Part shown: piece after piece, positions 27,483 to 36,435 of the stretch
How positions within the stretch are numbered: position 1 is the first letter of the stretch
Layout of the letters: each line of letters starts with the position of its first letter
Source of the DNA: Halopseudomonas bauzanensis
GTDB taxonomy: Bacteria; Pseudomonadota; Gammaproteobacteria; Pseudomonadales; Pseudomonadaceae
DNA: 64,000 nucleotides
Assembly (NCBI RefSeq): GCF_900114735.1
Contig: NZ_FOUA01000001.1
Coordinates: forward strand, 156,658-220,657
Direction: 5' to 3'
Notes under the pieces: model-generated
Databases searched by the model: none
What the model saw: only the letters and a program-made list of their open reading frames with translations
What the model was told of the DNA's origin: nothing
Made by a program: the position numbers and the translations under genes

Positions 27483-28484
27483 TCAAACCGGCGGCTTGCC
27501 CTGCTCGAACCGATCAAGCGTATCGCTGGCAATCATCCGGCCAAGCTCGATCAGTTCCGGTGCGCGCTGGAATTCAAAGAACTTGCACAGCCGTTTGGGC
27601 ACGTCGAAGATCACATCCGGCGGATAGCCAGCGATCTTGTACTTGGTCAGCGAGGCCTGCATGGTTTCGAAGGACAGGTTGACCAGCTCCAGCATGCTGG
27701 CCGGCCCTATCGGGATGTCCGCGCGCACCGGCTTGGTCTCATCCTTCTGACGGTTTGCCGCCACCTCCGCGTCGCTCGGCTCCTCGCTGATATCCAGCGT
27801 GCCCTGCCGTTCACCCTCCTCCTCTTCACTGTTCCAGTGCAGCAGATTGCGCAGGCTCAATGAGTCCATCCACTGCTCCAACTGCTGCCGTATCGGTGCC
27901 GGCCGCTCGATGACCGGCAAGGTATAGCCATTGGTGTGGTTGGCATTGAGGTTGACCGCCATGATCAGATCGCAATGGGCGGAGACCACCGGGATGATCG
28001 GCAGCGGGTTCAGCAACCCGCCATCCACCAGCACGCGGCTGCCCTGGCGCACCGGTGAGAACAGACTGGGAATGGCCGCCGAGGCGCGCATGGCCTGCTG
28101 CAGACTACCTTGCTGAAACCACACTTCCTGCTGGTTGGTCAGGTCGGTGGCCACGGCCGTGAACGGAATGCGGAGTTCCTCAATATTCACATCACCGACG
28201 ATTTCATGAATCCGGGAGAAGATCCGCTCGCCGCGGATAGCACCCAGATTGCCGAAACCGAAGTCCAGCAACCGCAGCACATCGAGATAGGCCAGCCCGG
28301 ACACCCACTCACGGTACGCCTGGAGCCCACCGGCAGCATAGACGCCACCTATCACCGCCCCCATTGAACAGCCAGCGATACACTCGATCGAGTATCCACG
28401 CCGCTCGACTTCCTCGATGACACCAATATGGGCATACCCTCTGGCACCCCCACTACCAAGCACCAGCGCTACGCTTTGTGCCAT
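27483..28484 (-). CDS. Patatin-like phospholipase (RssA/NTE family)
   Basis: 333 residues. The oxyanion loop '[20 protein letters not shown]', the nucleophile elbow GCSMG in '[20 protein letters not shown]' (Ser at about residue 41) and the Asp of '[11 protein letters not shown]' form the complete patatin Ser-Asp dyad. The C-terminal third has a polar, Glu-rich linker (about 215-240). E. coli RssA is the closest named type, but the substrate is not known. It lies next to selD and is divergent from the acylase gene, with 95 bases between the starts. Confidence 0.9.
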   Translation of the reverse strand: MAQSVALVLGSGGARGYAHIGVIEEVERRGYSIECIAGCSMGAVIGGVYAAGGLQAYREWVSGLAYLDVLRLLDFGFGNLGAIRGERIFSRIHEIVGDVNIEELRIPFTAVATDLTNQQEVWFQQGSLQQAMRASAAIPSLFSPVRQGSRVLVDGGLLNPLPIIPVVSAHCDLIMAVNLNANHTNGYTLPVIERPAPIRQQLEQWMDSLSLRNLLHWNSEEEEGERQGTLDISEEPSDAEVAANRQKDETKPVRADIPIGPASMLELVNLSFETMQASLTKYKIAGYPPDVIFDVPKRLCKFFEFQRAPELIELGRMIASDTLDRFEQGKPPV

Positions 28485-28579
28485 ATTTCATCATCTCCGT
28501 ATTGAATCCCGATTGACGCCGGAGCGCTGTCTCAGCATGATGCCCCGCTCAGGAACCATTCTCTGTTACAAGGCCAGCC

Positions 28580-31015
28580 GTGATCCAGCCTCGCACTCGT
28601 TTCCGCTTGAAAATTGTTGCCGTCCTGCTCGTCATCGCCGTCGCCCTGACGACCCTTGGCCATTGGATATTGCACAGCGCCGAAGCACAGCGCAGCGGCA
28701 CCTTACGCCTGAAAGGGCTGCAGCAGGAAGTGTCGGTTTACTTCGATGCCTGGGGCGTGCCCCACATCGATGCGCAGAACGATGAGGATGCCTACCGCGC
28801 CCTCGGCTACCTCCATGCGCAGGACCGCCTGTTCCAGATGGACATCCTGCGGCGTATCGGTGGCGGCCGCCTGGCTGAGCTGTTCGGCCAGGAAAGCTAT
28901 GCCACCGACAAGTTCTTCCGCACCCTGGGTATCAGTCGTCACGCCCGCCAGTATGCAGCGCAGCTGGAACAGAATGCCGATCAACCCCATGTGAAGCTGA
29001 TCAAGGCTTACCAGGACGGCATCAACCAATATATCGACCAGGGCCGCACGCCCGTGGAATACCGTGCGCTGCTGACCCAGCCGGACTATTTCTCCACCGC
29101 GGATATCGCCCATGTCATGGGCTACATGGCCTATTCCTTCGCCGAAGCCTTCCGCACCGACGCCCTGGTGGACCACGTGCGCGGCACGCTCGGCGAACGC
29201 CACGTGCAGGACCTAGTGCCGGGCGTCCCCCACGGCTTGCCGCCGCGCCCCTCCGGCAACCCGCTGACCGTCGAGCTGCTCCAGCCACTGCTCGACCAGG
29301 TCGCCCAGGTGCAGCAGCACCTGCCGGCCGGACAGTTCCAGGGCAGCAATGCCTGGGTCGTCAGGGGCGCCTTGAGCGCCAGCGGTCATCCACTGCTGGC
29401 CAACGATCCGCATATCGGCTTTGCCGTGCCAGCGGTGTGGTACGAAGCGCACATCCGCACGCCGCAACATGAGGTCTACGGCCACTTCCTCGCCGGCCTG
29501 CCTTTCCCGCTGCTCGGCCAGACCCGTCATCATGCCTGGGGCCTGACCATGCTGATGAACGATGAAATCGACTTCTACCGCGAACGGGTAAATCCGGACA
29601 ACCCCGGCCAGGTGCGGGTCGGTGATCGCTGGCAGAACCTGACCGTGCATGAGGAAGTCATCAAGGTACGCGGCCAGGAAGATCGTCTGGTGCGCCTGCG
29701 CAGCTCACGCCACGGCCCCATCATCAACGATCATCTGGCCAGTGCAGCAGAAGACGGCAGTACGCCGCCGCAACCGGTAAGCCTGTTCTGGACCTTCCTG
29801 ACCCCCGGCAGCGACTCCACCGAGGCCTTCTATCGTTATTCCCGCGCGACCAGCATGGCCGAGTTCGAGGCCGCAGCCGCACTGCACTGGTCGCCGGGGC
29901 TGAATGTCATCTACGCCGATGTCGACGACAATATCGCCATGTGGGCGACCGGCCGCCTGAAACGCTGGCCCAACAGCAACAACAGCTTCAGCCTGCTCGA
30001 TGGCAGCAATCGCCGTGATGACTTCCTCGGCTATCAGCCCTTCAGCGCCAACCCCAGATTGATCAACCCCGCGTCCGGCTTCATCTACAGCGCCAACAAC
30101 CCCTATCCGGAAAGCAGTGTGCGCCGTATCCTGCCGGGTTACTACGCACCCGCGGAACGGGCCGAGCGTCTGGCTGAATTGCTGAAAAGCCGGGACAAGC
30201 TCGACTTTTCCGTTTTCAAGGCCATGCAGCTGGACAGCCAGCGGCCCCATGCTGTGGCCATGGTTCAGGACGCCCTGCCATTATTTGACGGCGAGTTGCT
30301 GGAGCAGAATCTGCGACCCACAGCCGAGCAGGCCAAGCAGATTCTGACTGACTGGGATGGCCGCTTTACGCCGGACAGCGTCGGCGCCGTGCTGTTTCAG
30401 CGCTGGGAAGACAACCTGATGGAAGCACTGTTCGCCGATGAGCTGGGCGACCACTACCTGCACTTCCGCGACACCTTCATGGCCCGTAAAACCCTCGCCA
30501 GCCTGTACTGGAAACCCGCATCGCCCTGGTGGGACAACCGCCAGCAGCCGATCATGGACGGCCGCCAGTCCGCCATCGAACAAGCCTGGATCCGTACCAT
30601 CGAAGGGCTGACGGAACAGCTAGGCATGGCACCCGAAGAGTGGACCTGGGGCACCGTCGCCAGCCTGCAGCACAAGCATCCGCTGGCAGACAAGATTCCC
30701 TTTGCCGGGCGACTCAACAGCGCTCGGGTAGAGGTCACCGGTACTGATGGCAGCATGAACAACATGGCTTTCAAGCGCGGCGGCGATCATTACGATGTGG
30801 AGGCAGGCCCCTCGACCCGCCGGCTGATCGACCTCGGCAACCTCGAGTCGGCATTGGGCATCAACCCTCTCGGCCAATCCGGCAACCCATTCGATCCCCA
30901 TTACAACGACCAGGCGCAGCTATTCGCCCAGGGTAACTATCGCGCCCACCTGTTCGACTGGCTGGGTATTCGCGCCCTGCCCGACCGGCTCGTCTTGCGT
31001 CCCCGAGGTAAGTAA
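28580..31015 (+). CDS. Penicillin acylase family (Ntn hydrolase), possible AHL acylase
   Basis: 811 residues. An N-terminal hydrophobic segment (about 11-28) looks like a signal anchor for export. The alpha-chain motif 'DAWGVPHIDAQNDEDAYRAL' and 'DRLFQMDILRRIGGGRLAEL' are followed by the autoprocessing site 'FQGSNAWVV', with Ser256 as the predicted new N-terminal nucleophile of the beta chain; 'NDPHIGFAVPAVWYEAHI' follows. Members cleave amide bonds: beta-lactam acyl chains, or acyl-homoserine lactones in the case of P. aeruginosa PvdQ, QuiP and HacB. The length suits this group, but substrate choice cannot be read here. The maturing enzyme would act in the periplasm. Confidence 0.92.
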   Translation: MIQPRTRFRLKIVAVLLVIAVALTTLGHWILHSAEAQRSGTLRLKGLQQEVSVYFDAWGVPHIDAQNDEDAYRALGYLHAQDRLFQMDILRRIGGGRLAELFGQESYATDKFFRTLGISRHARQYAAQLEQNADQPHVKLIKAYQDGINQYIDQGRTPVEYRALLTQPDYFSTADIAHVMGYMAYSFAEAFRTDALVDHVRGTLGERHVQDLVPGVPHGLPPRPSGNPLTVELLQPLLDQVAQVQQHLPAGQFQGSNAWVVRGALSASGHPLLANDPHIGFAVPAVWYEAHIRTPQHEVYGHFLAGLPFPLLGQTRHHAWGLTMLMNDEIDFYRERVNPDNPGQVRVGDRWQNLTVHEEVIKVRGQEDRLVRLRSSRHGPIINDHLASAAEDGSTPPQPVSLFWTFLTPGSDSTEAFYRYSRATSMAEFEAAAALHWSPGLNVIYADVDDNIAMWATGRLKRWPNSNNSFSLLDGSNRRDDFLGYQPFSANPRLINPASGFIYSANNPYPESSVRRILPGYYAPAERAERLAELLKSRDKLDFSVFKAMQLDSQRPHAVAMVQDALPLFDGELLEQNLRPTAEQAKQILTDWDGRFTPDSVGAVLFQRWEDNLMEALFADELGDHYLHFRDTFMARKTLASLYWKPASPWWDNRQQPIMDGRQSAIEQAWIRTIEGLTEQLGMAPEEWTWGTVASLQHKHPLADKIPFAGRLNSARVEVTGTDGSMNNMAFKRGGDHYDVEAGPSTRRLIDLGNLESALGINPLGQSGNPFDPHYNDQAQLFAQGNYRAHLFDWLGIRALPDRLVLRPRGK

Positions 31016-31031
31016 AGCGACTCGAAGATGA

Positions 31032-31055
31032 GGCCGGAACAGCTCTGTTCCGGCC
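31032..31055 (+). terminator. Hairpin after the acylase gene
   Basis: A perfect inverted repeat GGCCGGAAC / GTTCCGGCC with a 6-nt loop, 16 bases past the stop. No T-tract follows, so it may be a processing hairpin or a weak terminator separating the acylase gene from vgrG. Confidence 0.45.
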
Positions 31056-31165
31056 CTGGCACCACGGTTTTGCCAACTGACTCACAACCCTGCTTACCCA
31101 AGGAAGCCTGGCCGGCCCCGGTCTGATATAACGGCGACTTTGTTCGTCAGACAAGGGAATACAGG

Positions 31166-33208
31166 ATGTTCGCCCCGGCCAATACCGCGCACTTCACCCT
31201 CACCATTCCGCACCTGGAACACGACTTCAAGGTACTGGCTTTCCAGGGCACCGAAGCCATCAGCCAGCCTTATTGCTTTGAGCTGGACCTGGTCAGCGAA
31301 CGGCCGGACCTGGATATCGAAGGGTTATTGCACCAGCCGGCATTTCTCAGTTACGCCGGCCCGGACCAAGGCGTGCACGGCCTGATCCACAGCGTCGCCC
31401 AAGGCGAATCCGGCAAACGCCTGACCCGCTATCGCATCACCCTGGTCCCTCGGCTGGCCTATCTGCAGCACGCCACCAACCAGCGCATCTTCCAGCACCG
31501 CACTGTGCCGCAGATCATCACCGAGGTGCTCAAGGGCCACGGCATCTTCACCGATTCATTCCGCTTCCAACTGCGCGAAGACGGCCCCGAGCGGATCTAC
31601 TGCACCCAGTACAACGAAACCGACCTGCACTTTATCCAGCGTCTGTGCGAGGAAGAAGGGATTCACTATCACTTTCAGCACAGCCCCGAAGGCCATCAGC
31701 TGGTGTTCGGCGAAGACCAGACCGTCTTCCCCAAACTGACCCCGACCCGCTTCAACCAGGGCAGCGGCATGGTCGCCGACGAGCCGGTCATCAAACGCTT
31801 CAACCTGCGCCTGCAAACCCGCCCCAGCCACGTCAGCCGCCGCGACTACAACTTCGAAAAGCCGCGCCTGCTGATGGAAAGCAAAGCGCAAAGCGAAGCC
31901 CTGCCCACCCTGGAGGACTACGATTACCCCGGCCGCTTCCAAGACCGCGACCGCGGCAAACATCTCGCCACCAGAACCCTCGAAGCCCACCGCAGCGACT
32001 ACCGTGTGGCGCAAGGCGACAGCGATCAGCCAACCCTGGTCAGCGGCCACTTTCTGGCTTTGACCGAACACCCAAGAGCAGACTGGAACGACCTCTGGCT
32101 GCTGACCTCTGTGACCCACGAAGGCAAACAGCCCCAAGTGTTGGAAGAATCGGTGACCAGCGCCACCAACCCCGGGGATGACTTCACCCAAGGCTACCGC
32201 AACACCTTCACTGCCACCCCTTGGGACGTGATCTTCAGGCCGCAACCCAATCACTCAAAACACCCCATCAACGGCACCCAAACCGCCGTCGTCACCGGCC
32301 CCGAAACCGAAGAAATCCACTGCGACGAATACGGCCGCGTCAAAGTCCAGTTCCACTGGGACCGCCAAGGCCAGGCCAACGACAAAACCAGTTGCTGGCT
32401 AAGAGTTGCCAGCAACTGGGCCGGCGACCGCTACGGCGGCATCGCCATTCCAAGAGTCGGCATGGAAGTGCTGGTCAGCTTTCTCGAAGGCGACCCCGAC
32501 CAACCACTGATCACCGGCTGCTTGTACCACAAGACCCACCAGGTCCCGTACAGTCTGCCGGAGCACAAGACCCGCAGCGTCTTCAAAACCCTCAGCAGCC
32601 CCGGCGGCGACGGCTTCAACGAACTGCGTATCGAAGACAAGGCCGGTGAAGAACAGATCTTCATCCACGCCCAGCGCGACTGGGACCAGAAGATCCAGCA
32701 CGATCAGCACATCCGCGTCGGCAACGAACGCCACGACCGCGTCGAAGCCAACAGCTACACCGAACTGCTGGCCGAAGAACACCGCACCACCCATGCCGAC
32801 CGCAAAACCGAGCTCAAGGCCGATGACCACCTGACCGTCGCCAACAATCAACACATCAAACTCGGCACCGGCCACTTCATCGAAGCCGGCAACGAAATCC
32901 ACTACTACGCCGGCACCAAACTGGTCATTGACGCCGGCATGGAACTGACCGCCAAAGCTGGCGGCAGCTTTCTCAAGATCGATCCAAGCGGGGTGTCGCT
33001 GGTGGGGCCGCAGGTGCAGATGAATTCGGGCGGGAGCGCGGGGATCGGGACAAAGGCCAAGCCGTTGTTGCCGGGAGAGGTTATGCCAGCCGATGCCGCT
33101 ACGCCCGGGGCTTTGCTGGAACAGCGCCTGCAAGCGCCAAAGAATATTTGTGTGGAATGTTGGCTTAAGGCTCTGCATGAAAACCAACCGATGCTGACTG
33201 GAGAATAA
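31166..33208 (+). CDS. vgrG: Type VI secretion tip protein VgrG
   Basis: 680 residues. Residues about 1-340 form the gp27-like part ('FTLTIPHLEHDFKVLAFQGT', 'RYRITLVPRLAYLQHATNQR', 'NETDLHFIQRLCEEEGIHYH'). The gp5 OB-fold follows ('IHCDEYGRVKVQFHWDRQGQ', 'CWLRVASNWAGDRYGGIAIP'), then a needle of repeats ending near 640. The tail after about 640 contains 'CVECWLKAL', a C-terminal pattern often seen in VgrGs whose cargo is loaded by a DUF4123 adaptor, which is encoded next. AAGGGA precedes the ATG. No baseplate, sheath or Hcp gene is near, so this is an orphan vgrG island using a T6SS encoded elsewhere. Confidence 0.96.
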   Translation: MFAPANTAHFTLTIPHLEHDFKVLAFQGTEAISQPYCFELDLVSERPDLDIEGLLHQPAFLSYAGPDQGVHGLIHSVAQGESGKRLTRYRITLVPRLAYLQHATNQRIFQHRTVPQIITEVLKGHGIFTDSFRFQLREDGPERIYCTQYNETDLHFIQRLCEEEGIHYHFQHSPEGHQLVFGEDQTVFPKLTPTRFNQGSGMVADEPVIKRFNLRLQTRPSHVSRRDYNFEKPRLLMESKAQSEALPTLEDYDYPGRFQDRDRGKHLATRTLEAHRSDYRVAQGDSDQPTLVSGHFLALTEHPRADWNDLWLLTSVTHEGKQPQVLEESVTSATNPGDDFTQGYRNTFTATPWDVIFRPQPNHSKHPINGTQTAVVTGPETEEIHCDEYGRVKVQFHWDRQGQANDKTSCWLRVASNWAGDRYGGIAIPRVGMEVLVSFLEGDPDQPLITGCLYHKTHQVPYSLPEHKTRSVFKTLSSPGGDGFNELRIEDKAGEEQIFIHAQRDWDQKIQHDQHIRVGNERHDRVEANSYTELLAEEHRTTHADRKTELKADDHLTVANNQHIKLGTGHFIEAGNEIHYYAGTKLVIDAGMELTAKAGGSFLKIDPSGVSLVGPQVQMNSGGSAGIGTKAKPLLPGEVMPADAATPGALLEQRLQAPKNICVECWLKALHENQPMLTGE

Positions 33209-33210
33209 AG

Positions 33211-34011
33211 ATGCCCGAGCTTCATTTCGTCATCATCGAGCAGCCCGCAAATGCCGGTGAACAAAGGATATCGATACAAACTGAGTTTTCCTGTCTGCCA
33301 TTGATGCAACAGAAGGATTTTCAACATCTCAGTCATGCAGGCCCCTGGCTGGTTGCGCTCGATGATGCCGCTTTCTCCCGACTCAATACCCCCCAGTCTG
33401 ATTTTCAACAAGAAGCGGTAAAGGGATGGCTTACCAGCCACCTGCCAATCGAGCCATTGAGTCAACATCTCAGCGACGCTCTGGTGGCCCAAGGGCCGGA
33501 TGGTCAGCATCTTCTGCTACGAAGCTACGCACCTTCGGTGCTGCCAGCCTTACATGCTCGCAAGGACTGCAGTTGGCACGCTGCTTTTTTCGGCCCGATC
33601 AACAGTTGGTGGCTGTTCAACGGAACCGAAGTTCAGCAGTATGAGGGCGGAGGTATGACTACCCTCCCGACATATCAACCAATAACACTGGATACCGAAC
33701 TACTCTTGGCCCTCGCCATGGATAGGCAAGCTCTCGCCCTGCTGGGCGAACTACAGCGCAGCGCACCCCAGGTATTTGACTCAGACTGTCACGGTGACCG
33801 ATTGCGGCAAGTCGAACAGGCTCTAGCTGCTGCCCGCAAAACAGAGCTTACCCATCCGGACGATCATAGCCTGTTTGCGATACTGTATTTACTTGAAGGA
33901 CACCCACCCGATCATGCGCCAGACTGGCCCATAGTCATGCAAATGGTGTCGGACCAGAACATCGATTTTGAACATGCACTGACCACAGCGAGAGACTCTT
34001 TCCAAGCATGA
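33211..34011 (+). CDS. DUF4123 T6SS effector adaptor/chaperone (Tap/TEC)
   Basis: 266 residues. The DUF4123 core covers about residues 40-145, with 'GPWLVALDDAAFSRL' and 'LLRSYAPSVLPALHARKDC' followed by 'FFGPINSWWLFNG', the family's 'R-Y-P-V-L' and 'FFGP..WW' pattern. Such proteins bind a cognate effector and load it on VgrG. It begins two bases after the vgrG stop and overlaps the next gene by four, so the island is one operon. From here on, codon use shifts to more A/T-rich codons than in vgrG. The likely client is the Tle1-like protein two genes downstream. Confidence 0.88.
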   Translation: MPELHFVIIEQPANAGEQRISIQTEFSCLPLMQQKDFQHLSHAGPWLVALDDAAFSRLNTPQSDFQQEAVKGWLTSHLPIEPLSQHLSDALVAQGPDGQHLLLRSYAPSVLPALHARKDCSWHAAFFGPINSWWLFNGTEVQQYEGGGMTTLPTYQPITLDTELLLALAMDRQALALLGELQRSAPQVFDSDCHGDRLRQVEQALAAARKTELTHPDDHSLFAILYLLEGHPPDHAPDWPIVMQMVSDQNIDFEHALTTARDSFQA

Positions 34012-34496
34012 ATGTACTTAGAAAAAAATGGCGCAACCTGTCATCCCCCGTGCGCTGGACATTGATCACCCTGTTCTACCTGGCCCTGATTGGTGGTTAT
34101 CTACTCTGGCAGTATCAACGCCCCGGAGGGGCCATGCTGTACAGCCACAATCATACGGATCGGCCGATATTCAGTTACTGGGTCAATGATATCTGGGGCG
34201 GTAACGCTTTCGCTAATGGAGGCGGCGGTGTGGTTTGCTGCTCTCGTATAGAGGGCGACACCCTGAAGGTAGTCTGGATTGTAAGCCTAACCAAAACCCA
34301 GAAGACACAAGGCTTGCAGGAAGAACGCCACGAAATGGATATCCCGAATCCGCCCCGGCTACGCCAGGATGACACTCTCCATGTGCATTTCCTACCAAAC
34401 AATCAGGTGCGCCTTGCCTGGAACCGGAGTGCCAGCAGTCCTCTGAAACAAGAGCTGGATACCCTCTATCCGAGGAAACCTGATGACCAGTTGTGA
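34008..34496 (+). CDS. DUF3304-like membrane-anchored protein, candidate immunity protein
   Basis: 162 residues. A basic N-terminus is followed by one hydrophobic segment (about 17-35, 'WTLITLFYLALIGGYLLW'), leaving a periplasmic domain. 'YSHNHTDRPIFSYWVNDIWG' and 'NGGGGVVCCSRI' match the DUF3304 pattern 'N-H-T-D' plus 'GGGG..CC'. DUF3304 genes recur in T6SS effector islands. The place between adaptor and effector and the periplasm-facing topology suggest an immunity protein against a periplasmic lipase; this is inference. It overlaps the adaptor gene by 4 bases and the effector gene by 14. Confidence 0.75.
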   Translation: MNVLRKKWRNLSSPVRWTLITLFYLALIGGYLLWQYQRPGGAMLYSHNHTDRPIFSYWVNDIWGGNAFANGGGGVVCCSRIEGDTLKVVWIVSLTKTQKTQGLQEERHEMDIPNPPRLRQDDTLHVHFLPNNQVRLAWNRSASSPLKQELDTLYPRKPDDQL

Positions 34497-36300
34497 CAAC
34501 TTACTACTTGCACAAGCAATAAGCTCACGTAGCCGGGTACCAGATAGCTTGTATCCCTCGTGTGGCAAAACACTTCATATTGGGTTCTTCTTCGACGGCT
34601 TTGCTCGACATCGCGAAAACGACCTATTAGATAACAAAGTCAGTAATGTAGCACGATTATTTCTAGCTCATAACGACCCTGAAAAGGATGATGAGCTCAA
34701 TCTCTATCGCCGTGTTTATCTTTCAGGTCTGGGTACTGATTATGATGCCTCTCTTGGTGCTCGAGCTAAAGGTTCTGCTCATATAGCAGGATCAAAAACC
34801 ATGGACATCCCAACCGATGTCGCTGGAGACCAAGCATGGCAAGGAGTAAAAGATAGCTGGAACGGCAATAGCGGATGGCAGCGTTTACGACGCCAGCTAG
34901 GTGATTTAAAACAAAACCCACTGAAAGGCCTCAAAATACTAAAAGACGCAGCAATTACTACAGCAGCCGAGGTAGTGGAGCCAATACGAGACTCTCGATG
35001 GGCTGCTTCGCTAATAAAAACCGGGGCGGGCACCCGTTTGCAGGGGGCCTTACTTGCGTTTGATAGAGAAGTTGCAGATGTAGAAATTAATAGCTCCATC
35101 CCTCTACGCACTATCAAGATATCAGTTTTCGGTTTTGATTTCGGCGCCACCTTGGCGCGTGCCTTCGTTCATGCTGTCTTTGAACGTAGCCAGAAACAAG
35201 GCAACGATCAATTCTACCGGCAGGCAAGAATTGAGGTTGTATTCGCTGGTCTGTTCGACGCAGTGGACCGTACTTCTGCTGAGATACCGCCACTGGAATT
35301 TTTCCTGCCGACCACTAATGTTCTTGATGACGGTGGACTGATCCATCCCGAGGTCAAAGCATTGCTACACTTGGTCGCCGCCCACGAGCGGCGCTTCTAT
35401 CGCCGCGCGAGGTTGCTGGGCGATCAGCGGCGAGGTTGGCGGGAAGAACTCATGCCCGGTGTAAGCGAAGATATTGGCGGAGGTATTGCCCCCGGCGAGC
35501 AAAAACCCAGTAACGAGCTGGCATTGGTCAGCCTGCACCGGATGTACCGAGCAGCATATTCGGCTGGAGTTTCACTGCTTCCACTGCAAGAATTGGGTGA
35601 AAAAGATATCAACGTTGCAAAACTTTTTATTTTCAACGACAAAACCCCGAATCAACAGGGTGCTCAAAGCCTGACCGCCCGCTACCGCCGCCTATTGGGC
35701 CATCAAACACCCGGTCATGATGGCTTCCTTCTTAACATGCGCTATTACATACGCTGGCTGGCCAACATCTGGCACGCTTACAAGGCCGAATTGCAGCAAC
35801 TGGATGACCGGGAGGAGTCCCTATATCAAAGCCAGTTTTCCGACTCATCCTGGCTTGCCAGAACGCTTGGCTTGGGTAGTGAAACAGCTCGGCAACGTGA
35901 AGTCAGACTGGAACAGACAAATGCTGTTCATCAACGTCGCGCGGAACTGCATGACCAGTTTCGCTGGTTGAGCGAAGTCGATGAAGAGGCGCGTGACATG
36001 CGAAACCGTTTACGCATATATCGCACAAGAGCTGCCGGCACGCGACAGCAACTTGAGGTTTGGTTGGTTCTACTTACAGAGTGGTTCGAGCCTTCACCGC
36101 TGGAACCAGAAATCGCAGATCTATTTGCCTTCTTTGTCCACGACCAACAGGTACTGAGTAACACGCAGCGTACCGCTCGTTGGTGGTCAGGAGAGAACTT
36201 CTTTGATATCCGCGGCTTTGATCGACCAAGGGGTAGCCTGTCCACAAATCAAGCTACTACTCAAAGCCAACATTCAGACAATAGCGCCGTGGCAGGATAG
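34483..36300 (+). CDS. Tle1-like DUF2235 T6SS effector with altered catalytic residues
   Basis: 605 residues. The DUF2235/Tle1 fold is seen in 'HIGFFFDGFARHREND' (about 32-47), 'NVARLFLAH', 'RVYLSGLGTDYD', 'VEVVFAGLFDAVD' and 'HLVAAHERR'. In typical Tle1 lipases the nucleophile elbow is GFSRG and the catalytic His lies in PGVHSDVGGGY. Here the elbow is GFDFG (Asp219, codon 35137-35139) and the second motif is PGVSEDIGGGI (Ser328, codon 35464-35466), so both Ser and His are replaced; the Asp of 'GLFDAV' remains. The rest of the fold appears whole, with no frameshift. It is either a pseudo-enzyme, a hydrolase with an Asp nucleophile, or a separate subfamily. AGGAA lies six bases before the ATG. 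Base composition is more A/T-rich than the neighbours, suggesting transfer. Confidence 0.85.
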   Translation: MTSCDNLLLAQAISSRSRVPDSLYPSCGKTLHIGFFFDGFARHRENDLLDNKVSNVARLFLAHNDPEKDDELNLYRRVYLSGLGTDYDASLGARAKGSAHIAGSKTMDIPTDVAGDQAWQGVKDSWNGNSGWQRLRRQLGDLKQNPLKGLKILKDAAITTAAEVVEPIRDSRWAASLIKTGAGTRLQGALLAFDREVADVEINSSIPLRTIKISVFGFDFGATLARAFVHAVFERSQKQGNDQFYRQARIEVVFAGLFDAVDRTSAEIPPLEFFLPTTNVLDDGGLIHPEVKALLHLVAAHERRFYRRARLLGDQRRGWREELMPGVSEDIGGGIAPGEQKPSNELALVSLHRMYRAAYSAGVSLLPLQELGEKDINVAKLFIFNDKTPNQQGAQSLTARYRRLLGHQTPGHDGFLLNMRYYIRWLANIWHAYKAELQQLDDREESLYQSQFSDSSWLARTLGLGSETARQREVRLEQTNAVHQRRAELHDQFRWLSEVDEEARDMRNRLRIYRTRAAGTRQQLEVWLVLLTEWFEPSPLEPEIADLFAFFVHDQQVLSNTQRTARWWSGENFFDIRGFDRPRGSLSTNQATTQSQHSDNSAVAG

Positions 36301-36329
36301 TAAGCCCTGGATGAGCCGGGCCTTGCATA

Positions 36330-36369
36330 GGCGCCCTCGGGCGCCATCGCAGCTAGGCGCCACTCCTAC
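36330..36369. repeat. Degenerate REP-like element after the T6SS island
   Basis: A short hairpin GGCGCCC / GGGCGCC (36330-36345) is followed by GGCGCCACTCCTAC at 36356-36369. On the minus strand the latter reads GTAGGAGTGGCGCC, the head of a pseudomonad REP. It marks the boundary between the T6SS island and the core genes to the right and may also end transcription. Confidence 0.55.
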
Positions 36370-36435
36370 AATGGAGCCGCGCGGGCTACGAATAGAGATA
36401 TGCCTGAACCCAAAGTGGTCTGGGGCGCTGATGGA

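Noticed and set aside
31556..32254. Long open frame on the minus strand inside vgrG
   Set aside because: Its composition follows from the C-rich codon use of vgrG; no ribosome binding site or recognisable domain. The same holds for 32399-33187.
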